DNA of 8,497 nucleotides from Desulfobulbus sp. (GCA_011051825.1 DRKH01000007.1:1-8497); one strand, 5' to 3'; shown: positions 1-7,441, counted from the stretch's first letter. The notes: generated by a model not told the origin, from the letters alone. A program made the numbers and translations.

Positions 1-651
1 CATGCAGAGCCGGGCCGCGGAATGGGATTTTGTATATTCAACAATATCGCCATCACCGCCCGCTATCTTCGCCGCAGATATGACCTGCAGCGCATCCTGA
101 TTTTTGACTTTGATATCCATCACTGCAATGGTACCCAGGCCGTATTTTATGATTCCGACAAGGTGCTGGTGGCCTCTGTTCACCAGGATAAACTCTTTCC
201 CTTTACCGGGACAGCAAAAGAAACAGGCAGTGAGAAGGGGCTGGGCTATACGGTGAATCTCCCGGTGCATGCCCAGTTCGGCGATCCGGAGTATACCTAC
301 CTGGTCGGCAAGGTCATTGGTACGCTGGTCGAACAATACCTGCCACAGATTATTCTGGTATCGGCCGGTTATGACGGCCATTGCGATGACACCATCAGCA
401 AGACCCTGTTGTCCACCGGCTGGTTTGCCAAGGTCACGGAGATGTTGAAGGAATTTGCCTTTGAGAGCTGTGATTCCCGGCTGCTTTTCGTGCTGGAAGG
501 AGGATACAACCCCGGCGCTCTTGAGGCCTCGGTGCTGGCAACCATTGATTCTTTGTGCAAGCCGGTGGGGCGTCGTATAGGCATTGCCCCTTCGGATCGA
601 GCCGCAACTCTTTTGCAGAATCATCCTCTCCATAACTATTGGACCCTTTGA
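1..651 (+). CDS. Histone deacetylase / acetoin-utilisation family hydrolase, 3' part (5' end outside window)
   Basis: This is a Zn-dependent deacetylase-fold enzyme, expected to hydrolyse acetyl-lysine, acetylpolyamine or a related acyl-amide in the cytoplasm; the substrate cannot be told from sequence. The frame is open from base 1 (216 codons), so the Met at base 22 is not the start. Codons 1-2 (His-Ala) match the end of the family's PGHHA motif, and MGFCIFNN follows. Predicted zinc ligands are D38 and H40 in DFDIHHCNGT and D125 in SAGYDGH, with the catalytic Tyr at Y169 in LEGGY (numbered from the first codon of the window). All the active-site elements that fall inside the window are present, so the enzyme should be active. 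Oddity: the usual Gly of HHGNGT is Cys (C42). The stop codon is part of the ribosome-binding region of the next gene, 7 bp away, suggesting one transcript. Confidence 0.93.
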   Translation, partial: HAEPGRGMGFCIFNNIAITARYLRRRYDLQRILIFDFDIHHCNGTQAVFYDSDKVLVASVHQDKLFPFTGTAKETGSEKGLGYTVNLPVHAQFGDPEYTYLVGKVIGTLVEQYLPQIILVSAGYDGHCDDTISKTLLSTGWFAKVTEMLKEFAFESCDSRLLFVLEGGYNPGALEASVLATIDSLCKPVGRRIGIAPSDRAATLLQNHPLHNYWTL

Positions 652-656
652 GGCGG
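650..656 (+). promoter_or_regulatory. Shine-Dalgarno of the YkgJ-type gene, overlapping the upstream stop
   Basis: GAGGCGG begins inside the TGA stop of the deacetylase gene and its GAGG core lies 5 nt before the ATG at 659. This placement supports the 659 start and implies coupling to translation of the upstream gene. Confidence 0.6.
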
Positions 657-658
657 AT

Positions 659-1081
659 ATGTCTTCTACTCCCGGCCAGGCAGAACTCAACTCTCTTTTT
701 ATGGAATGCCGTCAGTGCGGGACCTGCTGTAAGAAGTATCGTAAAATTTTATTGCACCCTTCGGAGGTGGAATTTATTCGCAAGATGGGGGGGCACGTCG
801 GGGTTGATGTTGCCTTGAATGACCTGCGTGAAAACACCATGGACACGTTGGTCGAGGAGGCCCGGGCGGAAGGAAAGGTCTATATGATTCACCCCGATGA
901 CCGGGGATGTGTCTTTCTTGAAAAACGAAATGAGCAGTATTTCTGTAAGATTTACCACCACCGCCCCCGGGTCTGTAAGGGCTTTCGCTGTAATATGGCC
1001 GATTCCAGCATGCTGGATCTTGTTGCCGGGGATGCCATCCATTTACTGGGGCAAAACAGTTTTGGTCTGCCTCTGAAGTGA
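659..1081 (+). CDS. YkgJ-family cysteine-cluster protein (CxxCxxCC, putative Zn/Fe-binding)
   Basis: A 140-aa soluble protein of the YkgJ/UPF0153-type family, whose members carry a cysteine cluster thought to bind zinc or an iron-sulfur centre; the biochemical role is generally unknown. Cys17, 20, 23 and 24 form the C-x2-C-x2-CC signature in MECRQCGTCC. A second cluster, C84, C96, C106 and C111, sits in GCVFL, FCKIY and RPRVCKGFRC, the usual C-terminal half of the family. No signal peptide or membrane segment is visible. I chose the ATG at 659 because it has GAGG just upstream; the longer frame from 584 would overlap the deacetylase gene by 68 bp and adds no family-like sequence. An ATG at 701 (residue 15) is a weaker alternative. 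It ends 14 bp from the convergent bacteriohemerythrin gene. Confidence 0.9.
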   Translation: MSSTPGQAELNSLFMECRQCGTCCKKYRKILLHPSEVEFIRKMGGHVGVDVALNDLRENTMDTLVEEARAEGKVYMIHPDDRGCVFLEKRNEQYFCKIYHHRPRVCKGFRCNMADSSMLDLVAGDAIHLLGQNSFGLPLK

Positions 1082-1095
1082 GGAATCCGAGCTGG

Positions 1096-1491
1096 TCAGG
1101 AGTGTTCTTTCAGCTCCCTGAAATAGCGGATATCGGTTTCAACAATGTGCTCAATCAGCCAGTTGCGGAGGTAGTCGACCACGGTATGGGTATCAAGGGC
1201 ATCCCGGCCGAACTGTTCCATGAAGGTTGTGCATTGGGCAATAAAATCCGCATGGATCTGCTGGTGTTGCTTAAACTCGGGATGGGGCTGCAGATATTGC
1301 TCTTCATTGGCAAAGTGAACTTCGACATAATCAAACAGCGAGAGCAGGGCCTGCTCAAGAGAAAGGTGGTTGTCCTCCTGGTCCTTGATTGAGTCGAGCA
1401 TGAGCCACAACTCAAAGAGATACTTGTGCTGCGCATCAATTTCCTGGTGGCCGACACTGTATTCCGGTTTCCAGATTGCAGTTATATCCAT
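1096..1491 (-). CDS. Bacteriohemerythrin (single-domain, non-heme di-iron O2-binding protein)
   Basis: A 131-aa cytoplasmic four-helix-bundle protein that reversibly binds O2 at a di-iron site and is usually linked to oxygen sensing, storage, delivery or detoxification. All seven iron ligands of the family are visible with canonical spacing: H22 (IDAQHK), H59 and E63 (HFANEE), H76 and H80 (HxxxH), H115 and D120 (HIVETD). Length is typical for a stand-alone bacterial domain, with no fused sensor or transducer module. The start is preceded by a modest GAGA purine tract. The gene lies 89 bp downstream of the RND permease on the same strand, so it may be read from the pump transcript or from a promoter in that gap; I see no strong promoter there. 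It converges on the YkgJ-type gene with a 14-bp gap. Confidence 0.95.
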   Translation of the reverse strand: MDITAIWKPEYSVGHQEIDAQHKYLFELWLMLDSIKDQEDNHLSLEQALLSLFDYVEVHFANEEQYLQPHPEFKQHQQIHADFIAQCTTFMEQFGRDALDTHTVVDYLRNWLIEHIVETDIRYFRELKEHS

Positions 1492-1558
1492 AATGTTTTC
1501 TCGTTAACAGTTGCTCAGAGTCGGCGGCGCATGTCCGCAGGATCAGTACATACCACAA

Positions 1559-1575
1559 CTCCGTTAAGTCCGGAG
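1559..1575 (-). terminator. Small hairpin downstream of the RND permease (weak terminator or processing signal)
   Basis: Six bases past the permease stop, the minus-strand transcript can form CTCCG-GACTTAA-CGGAG (5-bp stem, 7-nt loop). Only TTGT follows, not a real U-run, so if it is a terminator it is weak. Partial read-through into the bacteriohemerythrin gene would be expected. Confidence 0.25.
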
Positions 1576-1580
1576 ATCAG

Positions 1581-4500
1581 TTACGGTGCCGCTGTTTTTG
1601 CCTTTTCACCAGGTTGCTTGATCATGAAGTAGAGGACCGGTACCGCCATTCGACTGATCAGCAGGCTGGCAATTTCACCAAACATCAGTGAGATGGCAAG
1701 TCCCTGGAAAATCGGATCGGCCAGGATAACCGACGAGCCCACTACCACGGCAAGGGCGGTCAGCAGCATGGGGCGGAAACGGACAGCCCCGGCTTCAACC
1801 ACGGCTTCCGCCAGCGGCAGCCCATGGCTGCGGCGCAGTTCGATAAAGTCGACCAGGATGATGGAGTTTCGGACCACGATTCCGGCCCCGGCCATGAATC
1901 CGATCATCGAGGTAGCGGTAAAAAAAGCACCCAGAGCCCAGTGGGCCGGGAGAATGCCGATGAGGGAAAAGGGGATGGCGGCCATCACCACCAGCGGCGT
2001 TATATAGTCCTTGAACCAGCCCACCATCAGCATGTAAATCAGAATCATGACCACACAGAAGGCCAGGCCCAGGTCACGGAAGACCTCAAGGGTAATATGC
2101 CATTCTCCGTCCCATTTCATGGCCGGTTCGGTCTGGGTAAACGGTTGGTTAAGGTTGTAGATAACGATGTTCTTCTTTTTGCCGCCGAAATTACGGCCAT
2201 CAAGGTCAGCCAGTTTTTTGTTCATGGCCAGAATCGGATACACCGGACTCTCGGCAGCACCGGCCACATCGGCGGTTACATAGATGACCGACTTGAGGTT
2301 TTTTCGGTAAATGGGCTGGTCCACAGGCTTTTCTTCAACTTTGACCAGCTCTCTGAGTGGTACCAGCGGCCCCTGGGGATTGTTCTTCGGTTGCAGCAGG
2401 ATATTCAGAACCCCGTCAATGGTTGCCCGCATGGCAACCGGCAGCTGAAGAATGATATTGATCTCTTCTTTATCCTTAGGCTGGTGAAACAGATCAATGG
2501 AAAGCCCATGCAGGCCCAACTGGACCGCCCGGTTGACCTCTCCTTCCGAGATGCCGTTCAGGGCAGCTTTTTCCTTATCCACGCTGAGGACCAGTTTGTT
2601 GCGATCCTTTTCTCTGTACCAGTCGATATCGACAACGCCGTCGGTATCGGAAAAAATCTTTTTGACTGCCGTGGCAAGGGCCACCCTTTCCTTGTTGGAG
2701 GGACCATAGATCTCGGCAACCAGTGTCTGCAGAACCGGCGGTCCCGGCGGTACTTCGGCCACGGCCACGGCGGCGCCGTATTTTGCAGCAATGGCGGCAA
2801 TGGCGGGACGGACCCGTTTTGCAATGTCGTGGCTCTGTTTGTCCCGTTTGCTTTTGGGCAGCAGGTTGACCTGGATGTCGGCCATCGTTGGTCCGGAACG
2901 CATATAATAATGCCGAACCAGCCCATTGAAATTATAGGGTGAAGAGGTGCCGGCATAGACCTGATAGTTGATTACTTCAGGTTCACCCCCGATAACGGTC
3001 GCCATCTCGAGCGCCACCTGGGTGGTGTGCTCAAGGGAGGACCCTTCGGGCATATTGAGGATAATCTGAAATTCGGATTTATTGTCAAAGGGCAGCATTT
3101 TGACCTGAACCAGTCTGAAATAGACCATGGAGCAGGTGCCCAGCAACAGGGTGGTGATGACGGCAAAGAACAGCAGCCGTGCGAATCGGTGCGCCAGCAG
3201 CGGCTCCATGGCCCTGTGGTAGAGGCGGGTGAAAAAGTCGTCCTGGGCATGGTCGGTATCGGTTTCGATTTCCGGTTCAATGGTACAGGCTTCCGGCGGG
3301 CAGTCTTTTTTCAGGATGTGAACGGCCGCCCACGGGGTGATGGTAAAGGCAATGAACATGGAAATAAGCATTGCCGCCGATGCGCCGATGGGAATAGGAC
3401 GCATATACGGCCCCATCAGGCCACCGACAAAGGCCATGGGCAGGATTGCGGCAATGACCGCCCAGGTTGCGAGAATCGTCGGGTTGCCGACCTCGGAAAC
3501 CGCTTCCAGGGCAATGGGAACCAGGGGGCGGGATTTGTTTTGCGGCAGCCGCATATGGCGGACAATATTCTCCACCACCACGATTGCATCATCGACCAGA
3601 ATACCAATGGAAAAGATCAGGGCAAAGAGTGTGATTCGGTTTAACGTATAACCGTAGAGGTAGAAGGTGAGCAGGGTCAGGGACAGGGTGGATGGAATCG
3701 CCAGCATGACGATAATAGATTCGCGCCAGCCGAGAAAAAACAGGATCAATACGGCTACGCCGATAACGGCAATACCCATATGGAGAAGCAGCTCGTTTGA
3801 CTTCTCCGCTGCCGTCTCCCCGTAATTACGGGTGACACTCACTTCAATGTCTGCGGGAATCAGGTCTCCCTTCAGACTGTCTACCTTTTTCAGGATGGTA
3901 TCCACCACATGGACGGCATTGGCGCCCGGGCGTTTGGCCACCGACAGGGTCACCGCCGCTTCCTCGGGTTTACCCTCACCGCTGCCGAACAGGACATAGC
4001 TGTCCGGTTCCTGTGCCCCGTCGATGACCTGGGCGACTTCGTCAAGATAGACCGGACTGTTGCCATAGACGCCGACCACGATTCGGCCGATTTCCCGGGC
4101 GGAAGTGAGAAATGTACCGGTCTGGACCAGAATTTCATGGTCCAGTGAGAGCAGATTGCCGGCAATGGATTGTTTATTGGCCTGCTTGAGGGCAAGGATC
4201 AGCTGGTCGGCGCTCAGGTTGCGGGCCGCAAGTTTCAAGGGGTCAAAGAGGATACGTACCTGTCGACGGCTGCCGCCGATAAGGGTTGTTTCGGCGACTT
4301 CGAAAATGTTTTTGATCTCGTCGTCCACCTGGGCGGCAAGCCTGCGCAGGGCATAGGCATCATAGTTTTTTGAATGGAAGGTCAGGGCCAGAACCGGAAC
4401 GTCGTCAATGGTATGCGGCTTGACCAGCGGCGGCGAGACCCCGTGGGGGATCCGGTCAAAGTTGGTGGCCAGTTTCTGGTTCAGGCGGACAATGGAGTTC

Positions 4501-4838
4501 TCCAGATTTTCGCCGACATAGAAACGGGCGACCAGCAGAGAGCGGCCACGCATGGAGGTAGAATAAATATATTCGATGCCGGGAAGCTCGTAGAGCAGTT
4601 TTTCCATGGGGATGGAGACCCGTTCTTCGATTTCTTTGGGCGTGGCACCGGGCATGGAGACCATGACGTCAATCATGGGCACTTTGATTTGCGGTTCCTC
4701 TTCCCTGGGGAGCAGGAGGATGGCCATAATCCCCAGCAACAGGGAGGCAATGATGGTAATCAGGGTCAGCTTGGAGCCGATGAAAATACCGGCCAGCTTG
4801 CCGGCAAAACCCTGATGATATTCGGGTGAATTACTCAT
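1581..4838 (-). CDS. RND-superfamily efflux permease (AcrB/HAE-type inner-membrane transporter)
   Basis: A 1085-aa proton-driven inner-membrane pump of the AcrB/MexB class, working as a trimer with the adaptor and channel encoded upstream. The duplicated RND layout is clear: TM1 near residues 24-44, a large periplasmic loop to about 350, a TM cluster around 352-508, TM7 near 552-574, a second periplasmic loop to about 915 and a final TM cluster to about 1073. The adjacent acidic pair of TM4 is D416-D417 in GILVDDAIVVVEN, the proton-relay hallmark of HAE pumps and unlike metal-exporting CusA. In TM10 the position of AcrB Lys940 is taken by R990 (GIVVRNSIILVDF). It is slightly longer than typical HAE1 pumps (about 1020-1050), with extra residues around 880-912. 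It starts 2 bp after the adaptor gene without a Shine-Dalgarno. Substrate (drug, solvent, lipid or other) cannot be predicted. Confidence 0.95.
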   Translation of the reverse strand: MSNSPEYHQGFAGKLAGIFIGSKLTLITIIASLLLGIMAILLLPREEEPQIKVPMIDVMVSMPGATPKEIEERVSIPMEKLLYELPGIEYIYSTSMRGRSLLVARFYVGENLENSIVRLNQKLATNFDRIPHGVSPPLVKPHTIDDVPVLALTFHSKNYDAYALRRLAAQVDDEIKNIFEVAETTLIGGSRRQVRILFDPLKLAARNLSADQLILALKQANKQSIAGNLLSLDHEILVQTGTFLTSAREIGRIVVGVYGNSPVYLDEVAQVIDGAQEPDSYVLFGSGEGKPEEAAVTLSVAKRPGANAVHVVDTILKKVDSLKGDLIPADIEVSVTRNYGETAAEKSNELLLHMGIAVIGVAVLILFFLGWRESIIVMLAIPSTLSLTLLTFYLYGYTLNRITLFALIFSIGILVDDAIVVVENIVRHMRLPQNKSRPLVPIALEAVSEVGNPTILATWAVIAAILPMAFVGGLMGPYMRPIPIGASAAMLISMFIAFTITPWAAVHILKKDCPPEACTIEPEIETDTDHAQDDFFTRLYHRAMEPLLAHRFARLLFFAVITTLLLGTCSMVYFRLVQVKMLPFDNKSEFQIILNMPEGSSLEHTTQVALEMATVIGGEPEVINYQVYAGTSSPYNFNGLVRHYYMRSGPTMADIQVNLLPKSKRDKQSHDIAKRVRPAIAAIAAKYGAAVAVAEVPPGPPVLQTLVAEIYGPSNKERVALATAVKKIFSDTDGVVDIDWYREKDRNKLVLSVDKEKAALNGISEGEVNRAVQLGLHGLSIDLFHQPKDKEEINIILQLPVAMRATIDGVLNILLQPKNNPQGPLVPLRELVKVEEKPVDQPIYRKNLKSVIYVTADVAGAAESPVYPILAMNKKLADLDGRNFGGKKKNIVIYNLNQPFTQTEPAMKWDGEWHITLEVFRDLGLAFCVVMILIYMLMVGWFKDYITPLVVMAAIPFSLIGILPAHWALGAFFTATSMIGFMAGAGIVVRNSIILVDFIELRRSHGLPLAEAVVEAGAVRFRPMLLTALAVVVGSSVILADPIFQGLAISLMFGEIASLLISRMAVPVLYFMIKQPGEKAKTAAP

Positions 4839-4840
4839 GA

Positions 4841-5866
4841 TTAGTTATCGATTATCAATGGTTGCCCATTGACCAGCAGGCGGTTGTTTCCGGTAACGAT
4901 CCGTTCACCGGGCCGGAGACCGGACAGGATCTCAATCATTCCCTGTTTGCGCATGCCGGTTCGAACCAGTCGTAATTGCGCCTTTCCTTCCTTGACCACA
5001 AAGATTTTTTCCAGCTGTCCGAAAGGGACCACTGCCTGCTCGGGCACCATCAGGGTGGCGCTCCTGGTTCCGGGAATGCGAACCCGGGCAAACATCCCGG
5101 TTCGAAGCCCTGAGGAGGAACTGAGATTGATCTTCACCTGCGAAGTGCGGGAGAGGGGGTTGACCACCGGCGAGATTTCAGCTACTTCACCTTCCTCTGT
5201 TATACCGGTTACGGGAATGTTGACGGCCAGGTGGTCACCCTGTTGAATCTGCAGGGAAATGGATTCGGGTATGGAAGATACCACCTGAAGCCTGCTGCCG
5301 TTTTCCAGGTGCATCAGCGGTGTACCCGGTGTGGCCAGGTCACCGCTGTTGGCAATTTTTCTGGTGATGACCCCGGAAAAAGGCGCCGTGATTGTTGTGT
5401 AACTCAGCATGGAGGCCGCTTCCCGGTACTCTGCTTTGGCCACCGCCAGCATGTCGCGCATGGATTTAACCGTCTCCGGAGTGGAGGCCTGCTGTTTGAG
5501 AAGTTTTTCTTCCCGTTTCAGGTTGCGTCTGGCCTGATCAAGCTGGGCCTGTGCCTGGAGAACCCGGGCGGAAATTTCATCGGCATTGATTTTAACCAGC
5601 AGGTCGCCCTTGTTGACCTTGGAGCCGAGAACCACCGGGATTTCCAGGATGGTTCCGGTTATTTTGGCTGCAATGACGGCCTGATCAACGGCCTGAACCG
5701 TACCGACCACCTCGACCCGTGAGGAGATGTTTTGTTCCTGCACCTCGAGGGTCTGAACCTTGGTCGGTGGAAGCGGGCTTGCAGGCACTTCAACACCGGC
5801 CGCGGCCGCAGTGATGAGGCAGCAGCAGAACAGGCAGAAAAAAAAGAGGATTTTTGTATAGGACAT
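4841..5866 (-). CDS. RND efflux periplasmic adaptor (membrane fusion protein, HlyD/AcrA-like)
   Basis: A 341-aa periplasmic adaptor that bridges the RND permease and the outer-membrane channel. From the chosen Met there is an N-terminal hydrophobic export segment (about 5-20, Cys-rich, followed by AAAAG). Next come a first lipoyl half (about 62-93), an alpha-helical hairpin (about 95-155), the second lipoyl half with the family motif TITAPFSGVITRK (about 158-170), a beta-barrel (about 192-265) and a membrane-proximal domain ending in VNGQPLIIDN. An upstream in-frame Met (base 5929) would add 21 polar residues ahead of the export signal and overlap the channel gene by 59 bp, so I prefer 5866, 4 bp after the channel stop. 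No Shine-Dalgarno precedes either Met, implying coupling. The cysteines do not form a convincing lipobox, so a soluble or signal-anchored adaptor is more likely than a lipoprotein. Confidence 0.93.
   Translation of the reverse strand: MSYTKILFFFCLFCCCLITAAAAGVEVPASPLPPTKVQTLEVQEQNISSRVEVVGTVQAVDQAVIAAKITGTILEIPVVLGSKVNKGDLLVKINADEISARVLQAQAQLDQARRNLKREEKLLKQQASTPETVKSMRDMLAVAKAEYREAASMLSYTTITAPFSGVITRKIANSGDLATPGTPLMHLENGSRLQVVSSIPESISLQIQQGDHLAVNIPVTGITEEGEVAEISPVVNPLSRTSQVKINLSSSSGLRTGMFARVRIPGTRSATLMVPEQAVVPFGQLEKIFVVKEGKAQLRLVRTGMRKQGMIEILSGLRPGERIVTGNNRLLVNGQPLIIDN
4856..4871 (-). promoter_or_regulatory. Short perfect hairpin just upstream of the RND permease start
   Basis: CAATGG-(4 nt)-CCATTG is a 6-bp perfect stem inside the last adaptor codons, ending 17 nt before the permease ATG, just upstream of where a Shine-Dalgarno would normally lie (none is visible). 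It could hold back independent initiation so that the permease is made only by ribosomes terminating on the adaptor. Inference only. Confidence 0.25.
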
Positions 5867-5870
5867 GGGA

Positions 5871-7298
5871 TTATTTCTGTTGGGGGAGAGTGGGCTCTTC
5901 CGTTTGTTTCTGACTGTACAGAACTTCATTAAACTGCGGCAGACCCGTGGCCCGGCGTAGATCGGCGATGGCTATTGCGCGGGCGGCCTTGGCCAGGGAT
6001 GCATGGACCCGGGCATCAGTCAGCCTGTTTTCGGCATCAAGCAGTGTCGAGGAGAGGATAACGCCTTCACGGAATCGTTCCCGTGAAAGGCGGGCACTCT
6101 CCTCTGCCAGTTCAACCATTTTTTTGGTTACCTGGAGCCGTTCCTCGGCCTGCTGCAGGGCAAGTTCCGCTTTCTCGATTTCAAGACCAATGTCCAGAAC
6201 CGATTTTCGTTTCATCTCCTGGGTCTGGATAAGATCGGCCTTGGCCCGGGCAACGGCGGCAGAGGTATTTTTTCCATCATATAATGTGTAATTGAGGCGG
6301 ACTCCGGCCATCCAGGAGTTGCCGCTGTTTTCTTCATAGACGAATCCCTGATCGACCTGGTAACTGCCGAAAAGATCAGCCGTGGGATAATATCCACCCA
6401 TTGCCTTCTCCAGCTGTTCACGGGCCATCAGTATCCTTGCATTCAGGCTCCGGATTTCCGGACGCTGGTCGGAATTCGGGTTGGTAGGAATGTTCTGTGG
6501 AAAATGCTGGGCGAGGTCAAGGTGAACCTCCTTCTGTTTGAGCCCCAGCAGGTTAAGGAAGGCCCGTTTGGCCAGGTTCAGGCCGTGCCTGGCCTGGATA
6601 AGCTGTTCATGGGCGACTGACTGCTGTACTTCAATATCAAGCAGGCTGGCCTTGAGCAGGTCTCCGGCTTCATAGCGGGCCCGGGCAACGGCAAGCGAGG
6701 TCTCAATGGCCGTGATGGCGGATTTGCGTGCGGCCACGATTTCACCGGCCTGGATAATGGTATAGAAGCTTCGGACAACCTCAAAGGACAGTCTGGACAG
6801 GATCGCTGTTCGCTGCCATTCTTCAGCCTGCTGTTGTGCCGTGGCAGAGCGGACACCGGCCTGGTCGCGGCCGCCATTGTAGAGCCGGTATTTGAGCCTG
6901 GCGGCGAGGCGGAGATTGTCGGTTGTGCCCGGATGGTTGAAGTCTATTGTGTTTGTGAAGGAGCCCTGGTTCAGGATGTTCCCGAAGGAATACATCGGGT
7001 TATTGGTCTGGCCGTATTCGACATTGACGCCAAGCTTTGGGAAAAAAGCGGCCTGGGCCTGGTTTATGGATGCCTGGGCTGCAGATATGCGGTGGAGCGC
7101 TATCCGGGCATCGGGGTTGCTGGCGAGGGCGAAGTTGACCGCCTCCTTTACCGTCCACTGTTCAGGAAGCGTATCCCCTTCCGGGGCGGCATGGACAGGC
7201 TGCGGTAAGACAAAGAACAACAGGAACAAAAGCAGCGGGATTCTGCTGGAATGCCGTGCGGACAAGCCGGGCTTATGTCGATGGGTTGTGTCTATCAT
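5871..7298 (-). CDS. TolC-family outer-membrane efflux channel
   Basis: A 475-aa outer-membrane factor expected to trimerise into the exit duct of the pump. Residues 20-33 are strongly hydrophobic and followed by PVHA-A, a signal peptidase I site near residue 37. The mature protein shows the family's internal duplication at an exact 200-residue offset: KYRLYNGGRDQAGVRSA (136) with NYTLYDGKNTSAAVARA (336), and RARYEAGDLLKASLLDIE (206) with RERFREGVILSSTLLDAE (406). These correspond to the two OEP repeats of beta-strands and long coiled-coil helices. AAGGA lies 10 nt before the ATG. It is the first gene of the pump operon, downstream of a good promoter, and its stop lies 4 bp before the adaptor start. 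Length is normal for the family. The sequence does not separate drug efflux from type I secretion, but the linked RND gene favours efflux. Confidence 0.94.
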   Translation of the reverse strand: MIDTTHRHKPGLSARHSSRIPLLLFLLFFVLPQPVHAAPEGDTLPEQWTVKEAVNFALASNPDARIALHRISAAQASINQAQAAFFPKLGVNVEYGQTNNPMYSFGNILNQGSFTNTIDFNHPGTTDNLRLAARLKYRLYNGGRDQAGVRSATAQQQAEEWQRTAILSRLSFEVVRSFYTIIQAGEIVAARKSAITAIETSLAVARARYEAGDLLKASLLDIEVQQSVAHEQLIQARHGLNLAKRAFLNLLGLKQKEVHLDLAQHFPQNIPTNPNSDQRPEIRSLNARILMAREQLEKAMGGYYPTADLFGSYQVDQGFVYEENSGNSWMAGVRLNYTLYDGKNTSAAVARAKADLIQTQEMKRKSVLDIGLEIEKAELALQQAEERLQVTKKMVELAEESARLSRERFREGVILSSTLLDAENRLTDARVHASLAKAARAIAIADLRRATGLPQFNEVLYSQKQTEEPTLPQQK

Positions 7299-7308
7299 TC
7301 AGGACGGA

Positions 7309-7313
7309 TCCTT
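7309..7313 (-). promoter_or_regulatory. Shine-Dalgarno of the TolC-family gene
   Basis: AAGGA on the minus strand, 10 nt before the ATG at 7298. It is the only clear ribosome-binding site of the three pump genes. Confidence 0.5.
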
Positions 7314-7344
7314 ATGGAACTTGGGGACAGAGAGTAGCCGATAT

Positions 7345-7360
7345 AACCGGCAACCGAGTT
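7345..7360. promoter_or_regulatory. Imperfect dyad over the predicted pump transcription start (candidate operator)
   Basis: AACCGG-CAA-CCGAGTT is a short inverted repeat (AACCGG against CCG-A-GTT, one inserted base). It overlaps the position where transcription from the 7364-7392 promoter should begin (about 7356). Repressors of RND operons often bind in such a place, but no regulator gene is in the window and the dyad is short enough to be chance. Confidence 0.25.
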
Positions 7361-7363
7361 CAA

Positions 7364-7392
7364 AGTATAGTGTATTTCCTCTGCATTGTCAC
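7364..7392 (-). promoter_or_regulatory. Sigma70-type promoter of the pump operon
   Basis: On the minus strand GTGACA (-35, 5 of 6 to consensus, bases 7392-7387) and TATACT (-10, 5 of 6, bases 7369-7364) are separated by exactly 17 bp. Predicted start near 7356 gives a leader of about 58 nt before the TolC-family ATG. No other pair in this intergenic region matches as well. Confidence 0.65.
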
Positions 7393-7406
7393 ATTTTTTT
7401 GGATAA

Positions 7407-7428
7407 TTGATCTTGTTTAAGCGGTCAA
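7407..7428. promoter_or_regulatory. TTGATC-N10-GGTCAA dyad upstream of the pump promoter
   Basis: An imperfect inverted repeat (5 of 6 positions symmetric) lies 15 bp upstream of the pump -35 box, inside the divergent region. It could bind a dimeric regulator acting on either side. AT-rich context makes chance occurrence plausible. Confidence 0.2.
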
Positions 7429-7441
7429 ATCCTTTTATCTT
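7413..7441 (+). promoter_or_regulatory. Weak candidate promoter for the hendecad-repeat gene
   Basis: TTGTTT and TATCTT with a 17-bp spacer on the plus strand give about 3/6 and 4/6 matches. If used, the leader would be near 185 nt and would include the 7501-7559 dyad. No better plus-strand pair was found between here and 7620. Confidence 0.2.

Noticed and set aside
584..658. Upstream ATG extending the YkgJ-type protein by 25 residues
   Set aside because: It overlaps the deacetylase coding sequence by 68 bp; the ATG at 659 has a well-placed GAGG and gives a normal family N-terminus.
1089..1116. GAGCTG/CAGCTC inverted repeat as a bidirectional terminator between the convergent genes
   Set aside because: The loop is 16 nt, no T-run follows on either strand, and most of it lies inside the bacteriohemerythrin coding sequence.
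1824..2942. Long open frame (372 codons, His-rich) on the plus strand, antisense to the permease gene
   Set aside because: It lies wholly opposite the well-supported RND coding sequence, has a composition typical of an antisense shadow and shows no recognisable domain or ribosome site.
4889..5866. Adaptor as a lipoprotein because of the cysteines in its export segment
   Set aside because: No cysteine is preceded by a proper lipobox; a signal peptidase I-type AAAAG region follows the hydrophobic core.
5867..5929. Upstream ATG for the adaptor gene
   Set aside because: It would put 21 polar residues ahead of the export signal and overlap the channel gene by 59 bp, with no better ribosome site.
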